Assembly (NCBI RefSeq): GCF_008923725.1
Contig: NZ_WBPF01000013.1
Location: 248,001-312,000 of the forward strand
Length of the DNA stretch: 64,000 nucleotides
DNA from: Bacillus sp. CH140a_4T
GTDB lineage: Bacteria; Bacillota; Bacilli; Bacillales; Bacillaceae_G
Direction of reading: 5' to 3'
The notes beneath the pieces were generated by a model that was not told where the DNA came from, did not search any database, and saw only the letters and a list, made by a program, of their open reading frames with translations. The translations under genes and the position numbers were made by a program. This document shows, piece after piece, positions 18,947 through 27,867 of the stretch (positions are counted from its first letter, which is position 1; each line of letters starts with the position of its first letter).

Positions 18947-19738
18947 TTACTCCGCTATAAATCGTAGCACCTCTTCATACACCCCTGGTTTTGCAACTAA
19001 TACGCTGCTCTTCTCCACGATAGAAAGCGTGGCTCCAGAGAACGTTGTCACCTTACCTCCAACTTCCTCCACTATTATCTGTCCCCCGCCAAAATCCCAT
19101 GGTGATAACCTCGGTGTTACATATGCATCTATTCTCCCTGTTGCAACGTATACCATCTCTAATGCGGCACAGCCATATGATCTTGTGCCCCTTGCTTTCT
19201 TAACAAGTGCCATCATACTTTCCATATTAAGCAATGGGTTGTCGGTAAGCCATATCGCATTTAAAGCTACAATACCTTGCTCTACAGTCCCTTTTTCTAA
19301 TAAAGGTATTGGTACTTCATTGCAAAATGCTCCAGTTCCTTTTAGCGCATGATATAATTCATCATGAACTGGATCATAAATAAGTCCAATTTTTCCGATA
19401 CCGTTCTCATAAATTCCAATTGAAATTGCAAAATTTCTCTTTTGATGAACAAAGTTCATCGTGCCATCAATTGGATCAATTAACCAAACAACCCCATCAG
19501 AAGAAGTTACCTCATCTCCATAACCTTCTTCTCCTAAAATATTATGATTCGGGAATGTCTCTTTAATTTTCCCAATTAAAAACTGTTCTATTTCTCGGTC
19601 CATATTTGTTACTAAATCAGCTGCATTGGATTTCGTTTCTATAATAAGTGCTTTTTTCATTGATGCCATTAAACGCTCTCCCGCATCTCGAATCCACTGT
19701 TTGGCGTGTGCATCGATGTCTTTCCATACTTCTTGCAT
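18947..19738 (-). CDS. yktC: Inositol monophosphatase family protein (YktC)
   Basis: Li-sensitive-type phosphatase fold, Mg-dependent hydrolysis of inositol-1-phosphate or related sugar phosphates. 263 residues. Metal-binding motifs: GEEG near 69-72, WLIDPIDGTMNFVH near 85-98, and the C-terminal SPWDFGGGQIIVEEVGG. Homologous to B. subtilis YktC by position beside ykzI/yktB. Some family members are also 3',5'-bisphosphate nucleotidases, so substrate remains open. Confidence 0.9.
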   Translation of the reverse strand: MQEVWKDIDAHAKQWIRDAGERLMASMKKALIIETKSNAADLVTNMDREIEQFLIGKIKETFPNHNILGEEGYGDEVTSSDGVVWLIDPIDGTMNFVHQKRNFAISIGIYENGIGKIGLIYDPVHDELYHALKGTGAFCNEVPIPLLEKGTVEQGIVALNAIWLTDNPLLNMESMMALVKKARGTRSYGCAALEMVYVATGRIDAYVTPRLSPWDFGGGQIIVEEVGGKVTTFSGATLSIVEKSSVLVAKPGVYEEVLRFIAE

Positions 19739-19769
19739 GTTTAAACACTCCGATCTATACTGTTCACAG

Positions 19770-19796
19770 AAAAAACGAACCCTTTATAAGGTTCGC
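19770..19796 (-). terminator. ykzI terminator
   Basis: Stem GCGAACC/GGGTTCGT followed by TTTTTT on the minus strand, separating ykzI from yktC. Confidence 0.8.
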
Positions 19797-19826
19797 ACCA
19801 ACTAATTTTTTATACATATACTATTA

Positions 19827-20015
19827 TTACGCTTCTAAACGAATCATTTCAAGTCTTAACACTTCTAACTTTTGTACACACTCTTCTTTTTTCTGTTTAT
19901 CATCTTCCATCATCGCATCATATAAAGTTGCTAATTCATAATCTAGCTCCAAACGTAGCACCGGAATTCTCTTTTCAGCATCTGTTCTCTTTAACGCATT
20001 AATCACCTGTCTCAT
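19827..20015 (-). CDS. ykzI: YkzI-like small helical protein
   Basis: 62 residues, all predicted helix and highly charged, no signal. Strong GGAGGAGG ribosome site seven bases before the ATG. Lies between yktB and yktC, where B. subtilis has ykzI. Function unknown; the name rests mainly on synteny. Confidence 0.75.
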   Translation of the reverse strand: MRQVINALKRTDAEKRIPVLRLELDYELATLYDAMMEDDKQKKEECVQKLEVLRLEMIRLEA

Positions 20016-20221
20016 ATTATTTGCCTCCTCCCAATATTCGTCTGCCCTCGGACTAGAATTGATTCAATTTTCTGATTTTTTGTTTTATACTATACTATGT
20101 TGGATAAATCATCTATGCAACAAAATTATATTTTTTTATTTAAATTTTTTTGTGCTGTTTTTTTTATGAATAGTACAAGCTATGCTAAAATAAAAGCAAA
20201 ATAGGAGTTGGAGGAACAATC

Positions 20222-20848
20222 ATGACACTACAAACATTCAAATCAACTGATTTTGAGGTCTTTACAGTTGATGGTCTTGAAGAACGAATGAGTGCAATTA
20301 AAACGAACATTCATCCTAAGCTAGAAGCTTTAGGGGAACAGTTTGCAGCATATTTATCAAAACAAACTGATGAGAACTTTTTTTATCATGTCGCAAAACA
20401 TGCACGCCGTAAAGTCAATCCACCAAACGATACTTGGGTTGCTTTTTCAACAAATAAACGAGGATATAAAATGCTGCCACATTTCCAAATTGGATTATGG
20501 GGTACTCATGCCTTCATATACTTTGGTTTAATCTATGAGTGTCCACAAAAAGTGGAGACGGCTCACGCCTTCTTAGAACATTTAAATGATTTAAAAACAA
20601 ATATTCCAAATGACTTCGTTTGGTCCATTGACCATACTAAACCAAGTGTAAAATTACATAAAACACTTGAAACAGAAGATTTACAACAGATGATTGAACG
20701 TCTAGCTACTGTGAAAAAAGCAGAATTATTAGTTGGTATCCATATATCACCAGAGGAGTTTTCAGCAATGACCAACGAACAATTCCTTGCTAAGATTGAA
20801 TCTACGATGCAATCACTCCTTCCTTTATATGCACTTTGTAATCGATAG
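20222..20848 (+). CDS. yktB: YktB family protein (UPF0637)
   Basis: 208 residues, cytosolic. Sequence blocks such as [31 protein letters not shown] and [16 protein letters not shown] are typical of the UPF0637/YktB family of Firmicutes, function unknown. Divergent from ykzI, convergent with yktA. GGAGTTGGAGGAAC ribosome site upstream. Confidence 0.88.
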   Translation: MTLQTFKSTDFEVFTVDGLEERMSAIKTNIHPKLEALGEQFAAYLSKQTDENFFYHVAKHARRKVNPPNDTWVAFSTNKRGYKMLPHFQIGLWGTHAFIYFGLIYECPQKVETAHAFLEHLNDLKTNIPNDFVWSIDHTKPSVKLHKTLETEDLQQMIERLATVKKAELLVGIHISPEEFSAMTNEQFLAKIESTMQSLLPLYALCNR

Positions 20849-20850
20849 TA

Positions 20851-20880
20851 GAAAACGGACAATTTATATTGTCCGTTTTT
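20851..20880 (+). terminator. yktB terminator
   Basis: Stem AAAACGGACAAT/ATTGTCCGTTTTT, directly after the yktB stop codon. Confidence 0.85.
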
Positions 20881-20928
20881 AGTTGTTATCACATTATATC
20901 ACTTCAGTTTTTATTTTTCAAAATATTT

Positions 20929-21565
<637 letters not shown>

Positions 21566-23038
21566 TTGTCCCAATACGAAACACCATTGTTTACCGCTTT
21601 AGTTGAGCACAGTAAGCGAAATCCAATTCAATTCCATATTCCTGGTCACAAAAAAGGACAGGGCATGGATCCTACATTTCGCGAATTTATTGGGCATAAC
21701 GCATTAGCAATTGATTTAATTAATATTGCGCCGCTCGATGATTTACATCATCCAAAAGGTATGATTAAAGAAGCACAAGATTTAGCAGCCGCTGCATTTG
21801 GTGCAGATCATACTTTCTTTTCTATTCAAGGTACAAGTGGTGCAATAATGACAATGGTGATGAGCGTTTGCGGTCCTGGTGACAAAATCCTAGTGCCACG
21901 AAACGTGCATAAATCAGTAATGTCAGCTATTATTTTCTCAGGTGCAAAACCGATTTTCATGCATCCTGAAATCGATCCAAAACTTGGTATTTCACATGGA
22001 ATCACAATTCAATCTGTCAAAAAGGCACTTGAAGAGCATTCAGATGCGAAAGGCTTACTTGTTATTAACCCAACATACTTTGGCTTTGCTGCGGACTTAG
22101 AACAGATTGTCCAATTAGCTCATTCTTACGATATCCCTGTACTAGTTGATGAGGCTCATGGTGTTCATATTCATTTTCACAATGAATTGCCGATGTCAGC
22201 GATGCAAGCCGGTGCAGATATGGCAGCAACAAGTGTCCACAAATTAGGAGGATCTTTAACGCAAAGTTCTATTCTTAACGTGAAGGAAGGCCTTGTGAAC
22301 GTAAAACATGTTCAATCTATTATTAGCATGCTTACGACGACATCAACTTCTTACATCTTGTTAGCATCCCTAGATGTTGCTAGAAAACGTCTTGCTACAG
22401 AAGGAACAGCACTCATAGAACAAACAATACAATTAGCGGAACAAGTTCGTGATGCTATTAATGCTATTGAGGATCTTTACTGTCCTGGGAAAGAAATGCT
22501 AGGTACGGATGCTACTTTTAACTATGATCCTACAAAGATAATTGTATCTGTAAAAGATTTAGGTATTACAGGCCATCAGGCTGAAGTATGGCTTAGAGAG
22601 CAATATAACATTGAAGTAGAACTCTCAGATTTATACAACATATTATGTCTTGTCACTTTTGGGGATACAGAAAGTGAGACAAATACACTTATTTCAGCAT
22701 TACAAGATTTAGCAGCAACATTTAGAAATCAAGCCGATAAAGGTGTACAAATACAAGTAGAAATTCCAGAAATACCAGTACTAGCACTTTCTCCTCGAGA
22801 TGCTTTTTATTCGGAAACAGAAGTCATTCCGTTTGAAAATGCAGCAGGTCGTATTATAGCTGATTTCGTTATGGTTTATCCGCCAGGGATTCCAATCTTT
22901 ACTCCGGGGGAAATTATTACACAAGATAACTTAGAGTATATTCGTAAAAACTTAGAAGCGGGTTTACCTGTACAAGGTCCTGAAGATATGACATTACAAA
23001 CATTACGTGTGATTAAAGAGTACAAGCCTATCAGTTGA
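21566..23038 (+). CDS. speA: Arginine decarboxylase (aminotransferase-fold, PLP-dependent)
   Basis: Converts arginine to agmatine, first step of polyamine synthesis. 490 residues from a TTG start with AAGGGG eight bases upstream; the in-frame GTG three codons earlier lies inside that ribosome site. PLP site: SVHKLGGS with the Schiff-base lysine Lys226, and Asp195 in VDEAHG; HIPGHKKG near 24-31 is the family N-terminal motif. Very similar to B. subtilis SpeA; related lysine/ornithine decarboxylases share the fold. The stop codon is inside its own terminator hairpin. Confidence 0.94.
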   Translation: MSQYETPLFTALVEHSKRNPIQFHIPGHKKGQGMDPTFREFIGHNALAIDLINIAPLDDLHHPKGMIKEAQDLAAAAFGADHTFFSIQGTSGAIMTMVMSVCGPGDKILVPRNVHKSVMSAIIFSGAKPIFMHPEIDPKLGISHGITIQSVKKALEEHSDAKGLLVINPTYFGFAADLEQIVQLAHSYDIPVLVDEAHGVHIHFHNELPMSAMQAGADMAATSVHKLGGSLTQSSILNVKEGLVNVKHVQSIISMLTTTSTSYILLASLDVARKRLATEGTALIEQTIQLAEQVRDAINAIEDLYCPGKEMLGTDATFNYDPTKIIVSVKDLGITGHQAEVWLREQYNIEVELSDLYNILCLVTFGDTESETNTLISALQDLAATFRNQADKGVQIQVEIPEIPVLALSPRDAFYSETEVIPFENAAGRIIADFVMVYPPGIPIFTPGEIITQDNLEYIRKNLEAGLPVQGPEDMTLQTLRVIKEYKPIS

Positions 23039-23050
23039 TAGGCTTTTCTT
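23024..23050 (+). terminator. speA terminator overlapping the stop codon
   Basis: Stem AGCCTATC/GATAGGCT with a four-base loop followed by TTTCTTT; the speA TGA lies within it. Confidence 0.85.
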
Positions 23051-23052
23051 TC

Positions 23053-23079
23053 ACCCTTTTTCCCTTTTCTCATACGATA
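23053..23079 (+). promoter_or_regulatory. Candidate SigK promoter of tgl
   Basis: AC at 23053-23054, 16 bases, then CATACGATA at 23071-23079 match the mother-cell SigK pattern AC-N16/17-CATANNNTA. It sits 35 bases before the tgl ATG, and tgl is SigK-dependent in B. subtilis. Confidence 0.65.
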
Positions 23080-23113
23080 TTAAGTAATGTAACGTATAGG
23101 TGGGGATACTATT

Positions 23114-23944
23114 ATGATTGTAATAGGCCGTTCTATTGTACATCCTTATATCACAAATGAATATGAGCCATTTGCAGCTGAGAAACAACAAATTTTATCG
23201 ATAATGGCAGGAAATCAAGAAATTTATTCCTTCCGAACCTCTGATGAACTCAGCTTTGATTTAAATTTGCGAGTGAATATTATTACTTCTGCATTAGAAC
23301 TTTTTCAAAGTGGATTTCAGTTTCGCACATTTCAACAATCCTTTTGCAACCCCCAGTATTGGAAAAGAACGTCACTTGGGGGATTCGAGCTCCTTCCAAA
23401 CATCCCCCCTTCCATTGCCATACAAGATATTTTCAAAAATGGAAAACTATATGGAACTGAATGTGCCACTGCTATGATTATTATTTTTTACAAAGCTTTA
23501 CTATCCTTGTATGAGGAAGAAACTTTCAACCGTCTCTTTGCAAACCTTTTACTTTATACGTGGGACTACGATCAAGATTTAAAGCTCATAACCAAAACGG
23601 GTGGTGATCTTGTTCCAGGTGATCTCGTTTATTTTAAAAATCCACAAGTGAACCCAGCTACAATTGAGTGGCAAGGAGAAAATACAATCTATCTAGGAAA
23701 TTTCTTTTTTTACGGACATGGCGTAGGTGTAAAAACAAAAGAGGAAATTATATACTCGTTAAATGAACGACGAGTCCCTTACGCTTTTATTTCAGCTTTT
23801 TTGACCGATACTATTACCCGTATTGATAGCCGTCTCATGAGCCACTACGCTTCTCCTAAAACTCCACAAACATCCATAGGATTTATTCCAATTAGAGATG
23901 ATGCAATCGTTGCAACAGTTGGCAATACAACTACAATTTATTAA
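23114..23944 (+). CDS. tgl: Spore protein-glutamine gamma-glutamyltransferase (transglutaminase)
   Basis: Cross-links spore coat proteins such as GerQ through epsilon-(gamma-glutamyl)lysine bonds late in sporulation. 276 residues, a little longer than B. subtilis Tgl. The catalytic cysteine is Cys117 in [11 protein letters not shown], aligned with Cys116 of B. subtilis; [18 protein letters not shown] and YGHGVG are the other family blocks. Sits between speA and the SR1P array with a good SigK-type promoter and GGTGGGGA ribosome site. Confidence 0.93.
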   Translation: MIVIGRSIVHPYITNEYEPFAAEKQQILSIMAGNQEIYSFRTSDELSFDLNLRVNIITSALELFQSGFQFRTFQQSFCNPQYWKRTSLGGFELLPNIPPSIAIQDIFKNGKLYGTECATAMIIIFYKALLSLYEEETFNRLFANLLLYTWDYDQDLKLITKTGGDLVPGDLVYFKNPQVNPATIEWQGENTIYLGNFFFYGHGVGVKTKEEIIYSLNERRVPYAFISAFLTDTITRIDSRLMSHYASPKTPQTSIGFIPIRDDAIVATVGNTTTIY

Positions 23945-23977
23945 AAAAAGCGCCTACATATGTAGGCGCTTTTTTTA
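23943..23977. terminator. Bidirectional terminator of tgl and the SR1P array
   Basis: Perfect stem AAAAAAGCGCCTACA/TGTAGGCGCTTTTTT between tgl and the last SR1P gene. Confidence 0.9.
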
Positions 23978-23978
23978 T

Positions 23979-24107
23979 TTAAGCTTTTGCATGTTCTTTA
24001 TGGTCACACTCGCAATGAGTTCCACATTTTCCGTAAAGTACTGTTGATTTTTCATCTTCAAAATGTCCGATTGTTCCTTCACATACTTGGCATACGATTG
24101 TTCCCAT
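23979..24107 (-). CDS. SR1P-like GapA-binding peptide, copy 1
   Basis: 42-residue Cys-rich peptide, MGTIVCQVCEGTIGHFEDEK at the start, then YGKCGTHCEC and a charged tail. It matches SR1P, the peptide encoded by the dual-function RNA SR1 of B. subtilis, which binds the glycolytic enzyme GapA; SR1 also lies beside speA there. The CxxC and C-x3-C-x-C cysteines could bind metal. GGGGGAAAT ribosome site upstream. Last of three tandem copies; its N-terminal half is nearly identical to copy 2. Confidence 0.85.
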   Translation of the reverse strand: MGTIVCQVCEGTIGHFEDEKSTVLYGKCGTHCECDHKEHAKA

Positions 24108-24151
24108 TTTTATTTCCCCCTGAGTTTTAATAATCATTTACTTATTTATAA

Positions 24152-24280
24152 TTAAGCTTTCGCCTTATCTTTATTAGCACAGTCACAATTTGTACCACAT
24201 TTCCCGTAAAGCACTGTCGTTTTTTCATCTTCAAAATGTCCGATTGTTCCTTCACATACTTGGCATACGATTGTTCCCAT
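24152..24280 (-). CDS. SR1P-like GapA-binding peptide, copy 2
   Basis: 42 residues, MGTIVCQVCEGTIGHFEDEK, then KCGTNCDC and the tail ANKDKAKA. Differs from copy 1 mainly after residue 30. Leader TTAGGGGGAAATGAAAA is shared with copy 3. The 44-base gap to copy 1 contains no terminator, so the copies are probably on one transcript. An overlapping 65-residue frame at 24142-24339 is a shadow of this gene. Confidence 0.85.
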   Translation of the reverse strand: MGTIVCQVCEGTIGHFEDEKTTVLYGKCGTNCDCANKDKAKA

Positions 24281-24339
24281 TTTTCATTTCCCCCTAAGTT
24301 TATGGTCCTAAAAACTTTTAGCTGGCCATTTCCTATCAA

Positions 24340-24468
24340 TTATTGGGCTTTTGTATGCTCTGTGTGATCACATCCGCAAGATCCACATTTCCCGTAAAGT
24401 ACCGTTACTTTTTCATCCTCGAAGTGTGCAATTGTACCTTCACAATCTTGACATACGATCGTTCCCAT
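24340..24468 (-). CDS. SR1P-like GapA-binding peptide, copy 3 (promoter-proximal)
   Basis: 42 residues, MGTIVCQDCEGTIAHFEDEK, then YGKCGSCGCD and a tail ending AQ. It is the most diverged copy and, with CQDC, the closest to B. subtilis SR1P. It is nearest to the promoter at 24532-24560. In B. subtilis the SR1 RNA also base-pairs with ahrC mRNA; whether any of these copies does so cannot be judged here. Confidence 0.85.
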   Translation of the reverse strand: MGTIVCQDCEGTIAHFEDEKVTVLYGKCGSCGCDHTEHTKAQ

Positions 24469-24531
24469 TTTTCATTTCCCCCTAAGTTTATAATCCCAAA
24501 AACTTTTGTAACCGCTTAACTTTCTGTCTTT

Positions 24532-24580
24532 ATTTTAATATGTTATACTTTTTACGTCAATAGGTTTTTAGTATAACACA
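24532..24580 (-). promoter_or_regulatory. SR1P promoter with two inverted CcpN-type operators
   Basis: Minus-strand -35 TTGACG (24555-24560), 17 bases, -10 TAAAAT (24532-24537). TATGTTATACT at 24539-24549 and, on the opposite strand, TGTGTTATACT at 24570-24580 both fit the CcpN consensus TRTGHYATAYW exactly. CcpN represses SR1, gapB and pckA in B. subtilis under glycolytic conditions, so the same control is expected here. Confidence 0.75.
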
Positions 24581-24620
24581 TTAAATATTTTCAATTTAAA
24601 TTAGTATGCGATATTCAAAC

Positions 24621-24657
24621 AAAAAAACAGCCATATTTATACGTACGACTGTTTTAC
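24621..24657 (-). terminator. Terminator after the DUF3055-like gene
   Basis: Stem AAAACAG/CTGTTTT around a 20-base loop, followed by TTTTTT on the minus strand. Confidence 0.65.
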
Positions 24658-24662
24658 ATTAA

Positions 24663-24959
24663 TTATTCTTCATATTCGGCATGTAAAGAAGTAGATGGGA
24701 CTAAAAATTTGAAGAACTGAGCTAACTCTGTCGCTTCCTCTTCAGATCCTAATTTGAAAATTTCCTGTATATGTTGAACATTCTCTACATCATCTCGCCC
24801 AAGCAAAGTAGACCTTCCTGTTTGCATGCAAACAATGAGTGGCTTTCCAAAAAACATATTTGTATAAATAACACCAAAATCATAACGAGTATCATGTGTC
24901 ATAAACCCCAAAAATCGTACCTTCACACTTTCATGCTCATCATACAATTTTTCAAACAT
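24663..24959 (-). CDS. DUF3055-like conserved protein
   Basis: 98 residues from the ATG at 24959 (AAAGGTGG six bases upstream; a longer reading from 24989 overlaps this site). The block RFLGFMTHDTRYDFGVIYTN and MFFGKPLIVCMQTGRSTLLG resembles the DUF3055 family of Bacilli and staphylococci. No known activity, no signal peptide. Stands alone between terminators. Confidence 0.7.
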   Translation of the reverse strand: MFEKLYDEHESVKVRFLGFMTHDTRYDFGVIYTNMFFGKPLIVCMQTGRSTLLGRDDVENVQHIQEIFKLGSEEEATELAQFFKFLVPSTSLHAEYEE

Positions 24960-25087
24960 CGATTTCCACCTTTCTCCATCACCTTTCATTTAGTATATTA
25001 AACAAAAAAAGTAATACTCCTTTTAATTGTCAAAAAATTCAGTAGGATGTAGAATGATACTATTCTACTAAGTTAGGGGGAACTTAT

Positions 25088-25480
25088 ATGCAACATGCCT
25101 TTATTACGCTTGTACCTAAATCCAATCAACAATCTGTTTCAATAGATGATATAAAACAACTTTTTCTTTACTATCAAACAGTTACTTCCAAAACCGGTGT
25201 TCAAATTAATTACGCTTATACAAATACCGCTTTTCCTTATGAAATTTTAGATACATCAGCAACAACATTAAAACTACAATCTACTCACGATCGATATGAC
25301 TCCATTTATGTTGGTGTCGGTATAGAAAAGGAACAATCTTTTATTCAGATTTCTTTACCACCTAATGCAACATTTGGTGATAAAGGAAAAGCAAATGAAT
25401 TTTGCCGTTTTCTAGCAAAGAAATTAGAAGGAGAATTACAATTATTTAATGGAAGAACAATGTATTTCTATAAACGTTAA
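25088..25480 (+). CDS. Conserved protein, possibly DUF1885 family
   Basis: 130 residues, soluble, alpha/beta-like. Begins MQHAFITLVPKSNQQSVSID and contains TGVQINYAYTNTAFPYEIL, which looks like the DUF1885 family of Bacillus, though I am not certain. Good GGGGGAAC ribosome site. Convergent with the membrane protein at 25482, whose stop is two bases away. Confidence 0.6.
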   Translation: MQHAFITLVPKSNQQSVSIDDIKQLFLYYQTVTSKTGVQINYAYTNTAFPYEILDTSATTLKLQSTHDRYDSIYVGVGIEKEQSFIQISLPPNATFGDKGKANEFCRFLAKKLEGELQLFNGRTMYFYKR

Positions 25481-25481
25481 T

Positions 25482-25709
25482 TTAAAAAATAGAAAATACG
25501 ATTAAGAAAAGTATGCAATTTGAACACGTAAGGAATAATGACTGCTTTCTAGTTTGCAATACAAAATATGCAATCACATACGCTAAATAAAGAAATACAA
25601 AAAATAGAATGACTTTGTAATGCAACTTATCACCATTTGACAATGCTAATACAACAGAAAAACCACTCCATAATAATAAATGATAAAATATAACATGCAA
25701 TATTCTCAT
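25482..25709 (-). CDS. Small membrane protein of unknown function
   Basis: 75 residues from the ATG at 25709, which has AAGGAGAAGG four bases upstream. Three hydrophobic stretches (about 4-22, 32-52, 58-75) separated by short charged loops. No family recognised. Confidence 0.65.
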   Translation of the reverse strand: MRILHVIFYHLLLWSGFSVVLALSNGDKLHYKVILFFVFLYLAYVIAYFVLQTRKQSLFLTCSNCILFLIVFSIF

Positions 25710-25861
25710 GGAACCTTCTCCTTTGACATGCTCTATTTTATTAATATATGGGATCAAGTTTGAATCAATTACATATTATACGAAAGCATATATAGCTTTT
25801 GGATTAATATATGCTCTAACGATTCAATTAAAGTATTACATATTCATTCGACAATTACATG

Positions 25862-26262
25862 TCAACTATCCCACTGAGATAAAGCGTTTCAGTGGGGGCT
25901 TGAGTTCGAACGCTAGGTCTTTTCGTCTATCGCTAGACAGTTTGACACTCTAGCATTCATGCCACCTAATGGTAACACCCCAAGTATGTTTTTGGTTGGT
26001 ACTAGAAACGAACAATCGTTTCCCCACTTGCACCACCCTTTCGAAAAAGAGCAATTCTTCCTTGTGGAAGAAGCCAACATTTCGCAACGCTTTTGACAAA
26101 TCAATATTTGGAACTGAACGGAGCAAAATGTGAACATGGTCTCCATCGTAATTCCTTTTGGCCCAAGTAACCGAATGATTATTATTATCCAATTTCGTTG
26201 TCTTACAATATATTCCCTCCTTATCTAAGGGCAGATTATATCGTAAGACAAAAAGAAACAAA
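25862..26262 (-). pseudogene. Decayed IS200/IS605-like element with tnpA fragment
   Basis: Minus-strand frame 26261-25950 contains YDGDHVHILLRSVPNIDLSKAL, which fits the HuH (His-x-His) motif region of Y1 transposases, but the N-terminal part and the C-terminal tyrosine helix are missing or out of frame. At one end (25868-25897) lies a hairpin CCCACTGA/TCAGTGGG, the kind of structure found at IS200/IS605 ends. The fragment is too short (about 100 residues against 130-155) and disrupted to be active. Confidence 0.6.
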
Positions 26263-26265
26263 TAT

Positions 26266-26362
26266 TCGTCCCGGAAAAATTGTTATGAATGAAACAAAAG
26301 TGTTTGGTCTACCTTCTGGCGGCAATTCATCTCCACCTGAATTTATTGGACTTCACCCGTAA
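26266..26362 (+). pseudogene. 3' remnant of an unidentified gene next to the IS scar
   Basis: An open plus-strand segment encoding RPGKIVMNETKVFGLPSGG and ending in FIGLHP stop, directly beside the decayed IS and followed by a strong terminator. It looks like the tail of a gene whose front was lost; I do not recognise the family. It may instead be fortuitous. Confidence 0.35.
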
Positions 26363-26397
26363 CACAAATCAGATGGTGTCTTCTTGCCGAAAAGGAT

Positions 26398-26438
26398 AAA
26401 AAATAGCCCATCTCTTTAAATAAGAGATGGGCTATTTT
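26398..26438. terminator. Terminator downstream of pdhD
   Basis: Stem AAAATAGCCCATCTCTT/AAGAGATGGGCTATTTT, bidirectional in form, 12 bases after the pdhD stop codon. Confidence 0.9.
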
Positions 26439-26449
26439 CATTACTTAAA

Positions 26450-27862
26450 TTATTTTACAATGTGAATTGGCATTCCAAGAGCAACTTCAGCTGCTTCCAT
26501 TGTGATTTCACCTAATGTTGGGTGAGCGTGGATTGTTTGAGCGATATCTTCCGCTGTCATTCCAGCTTCGATAGCTAAACCAATCTCAGAGATAATATCA
26601 GAAGCGCCTGCACCTGCAACTTGAGCACCTACAAGAAGACCGTCTTCTTTACGTGTTACAAGTTGTAGGAAACCGTCAGTGCTGTTTAATGATAACGCAC
26701 GACCGTTTGCAGCGAATGGGAACTTAGATACAGCTACTGTCATTCCTGCTTCTTCTGCTTGTTTCTTCGTGTAACCAACAGATGCTAATTCTGGATCAGT
26801 GAAGCATACTGCAGGAATTCCGATGTAATCGATTGCTGATGCATGACCACTAATTGCTTCAACAGCTACTTTACCTTCGTAAGAAGCTTTGTGAGCTAAT
26901 GGTGGTCCAGGAACGATATCACCGATTGCATAGATGTTTGGTACGTTTGTACGACATTGCTCATCGATTTCGATGATGCCGCGGTCAGTCATTTTAACTC
27001 CAACTTGCTCAAGACCGATTTCTTGAGTGTTTGGACGACGACCTACAGTTACTAATACGTAATCTGCTTCTACAGTTTGGATTTCACCGTTAACTTCAAA
27101 GCTAACTTTTACGCCAGTTTCTGTTTCTTCAACGCCTTTAGCCATAGCTTTTGTATGGATATTAACGTTACCTTTCTTTTGAAGAGCACGTTTAACAACA
27201 GAGCTCATAGCTTTTTCGAAACCAGCTAAGATTTCGTCGCCAGCTTCTACTACAGTAACTTCTGTACCGAAGTTAGCATATGCAGTACCTAATTCCATAC
27301 CGATGTAACCGCCGCCGATTACAACAAGTTTTTTAGGAATTTCAGGTAAGCTTAAAGCACCTGTAGAGTTGATAACACGTTTAGAGTATTTGAATCCAGG
27401 AATTTCGATTGGTGTAGAACCAGTTGCAAGAACAGCATTTTTAAACGTATACGTTTGAGCTGCATCTTCAGTCATTACGCGTAATGTGTTAGCATCTACG
27501 AAGTAAGCTTCACCGCGAATGATTTCAACTTTGTTACCTTTAAGAAGGCCTTCAACACCGCCAGTTAATTTCTTAACTACGCCGTTTTTCCATTCTTGAA
27601 CTTTTGAAAAGTCAACTTTTACGTTCTCTGCAGTGATACCCATGTCATCAGAATGCATTGCATTCTCATAACGATGACCTGCATTGATTAACGCTTTTGA
27701 AGGAATACATCCAACGTTTAAGCATACGCCACCAAGGTTAGCTTTTTCAATAATTGCTACCTTTTGACCTAATTGTGCTGCACGAATTGCCGCAACGTAT
27801 CCACCAGGACCTGCACCAACAACGACTGTATCTAATTCAATTGGGAAATCTCCTACTACCAT
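26450..27862 (-). CDS. pdhD: Dihydrolipoyl dehydrogenase (E3)
   Basis: Flavoprotein that reoxidises dihydrolipoamide of pyruvate dehydrogenase with NAD. 470 residues. FAD motif [12 protein letters not shown] (15-26), redox-active disulfide Cys47/Cys52 in [19 protein letters not shown] motif [13 protein letters not shown] near 180-192, and the C-terminal active-site HAHPTLGE of the dimer interface. Five bases after pdhC, last gene of pdhABCD, followed by a strong terminator. Confidence 0.98.
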   Translation of the reverse strand: MVVGDFPIELDTVVVGAGPGGYVAAIRAAQLGQKVAIIEKANLGGVCLNVGCIPSKALINAGHRYENAMHSDDMGITAENVKVDFSKVQEWKNGVVKKLTGGVEGLLKGNKVEIIRGEAYFVDANTLRVMTEDAAQTYTFKNAVLATGSTPIEIPGFKYSKRVINSTGALSLPEIPKKLVVIGGGYIGMELGTAYANFGTEVTVVEAGDEILAGFEKAMSSVVKRALQKKGNVNIHTKAMAKGVEETETGVKVSFEVNGEIQTVEADYVLVTVGRRPNTQEIGLEQVGVKMTDRGIIEIDEQCRTNVPNIYAIGDIVPGPPLAHKASYEGKVAVEAISGHASAIDYIGIPAVCFTDPELASVGYTKKQAEEAGMTVAVSKFPFAANGRALSLNSTDGFLQLVTRKEDGLLVGAQVAGAGASDIISEIGLAIEAGMTAEDIAQTIHAHPTLGEITMEAAEVALGMPIHIVK

Positions 27863-27867
27863 TGTTA

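Noticed and set aside
24142-24339. 65-codon minus-strand frame across SR1P copy 2
   Set aside because: It is out of frame with the SR1P gene, which has the conserved protein and the ribosome site.
23979-24468. CRISPR-like repeats
   Set aside because: The regular spacing comes from tandem SR1P coding copies of 129 bases, not short direct repeats with spacers; no cas gene is present.
25708-25953. 81-codon plus-strand frame overlapping the small membrane protein start and the IS scar
   Set aside because: Crosses the promoter of the opposite gene and runs into IS sequence; no ribosome site.
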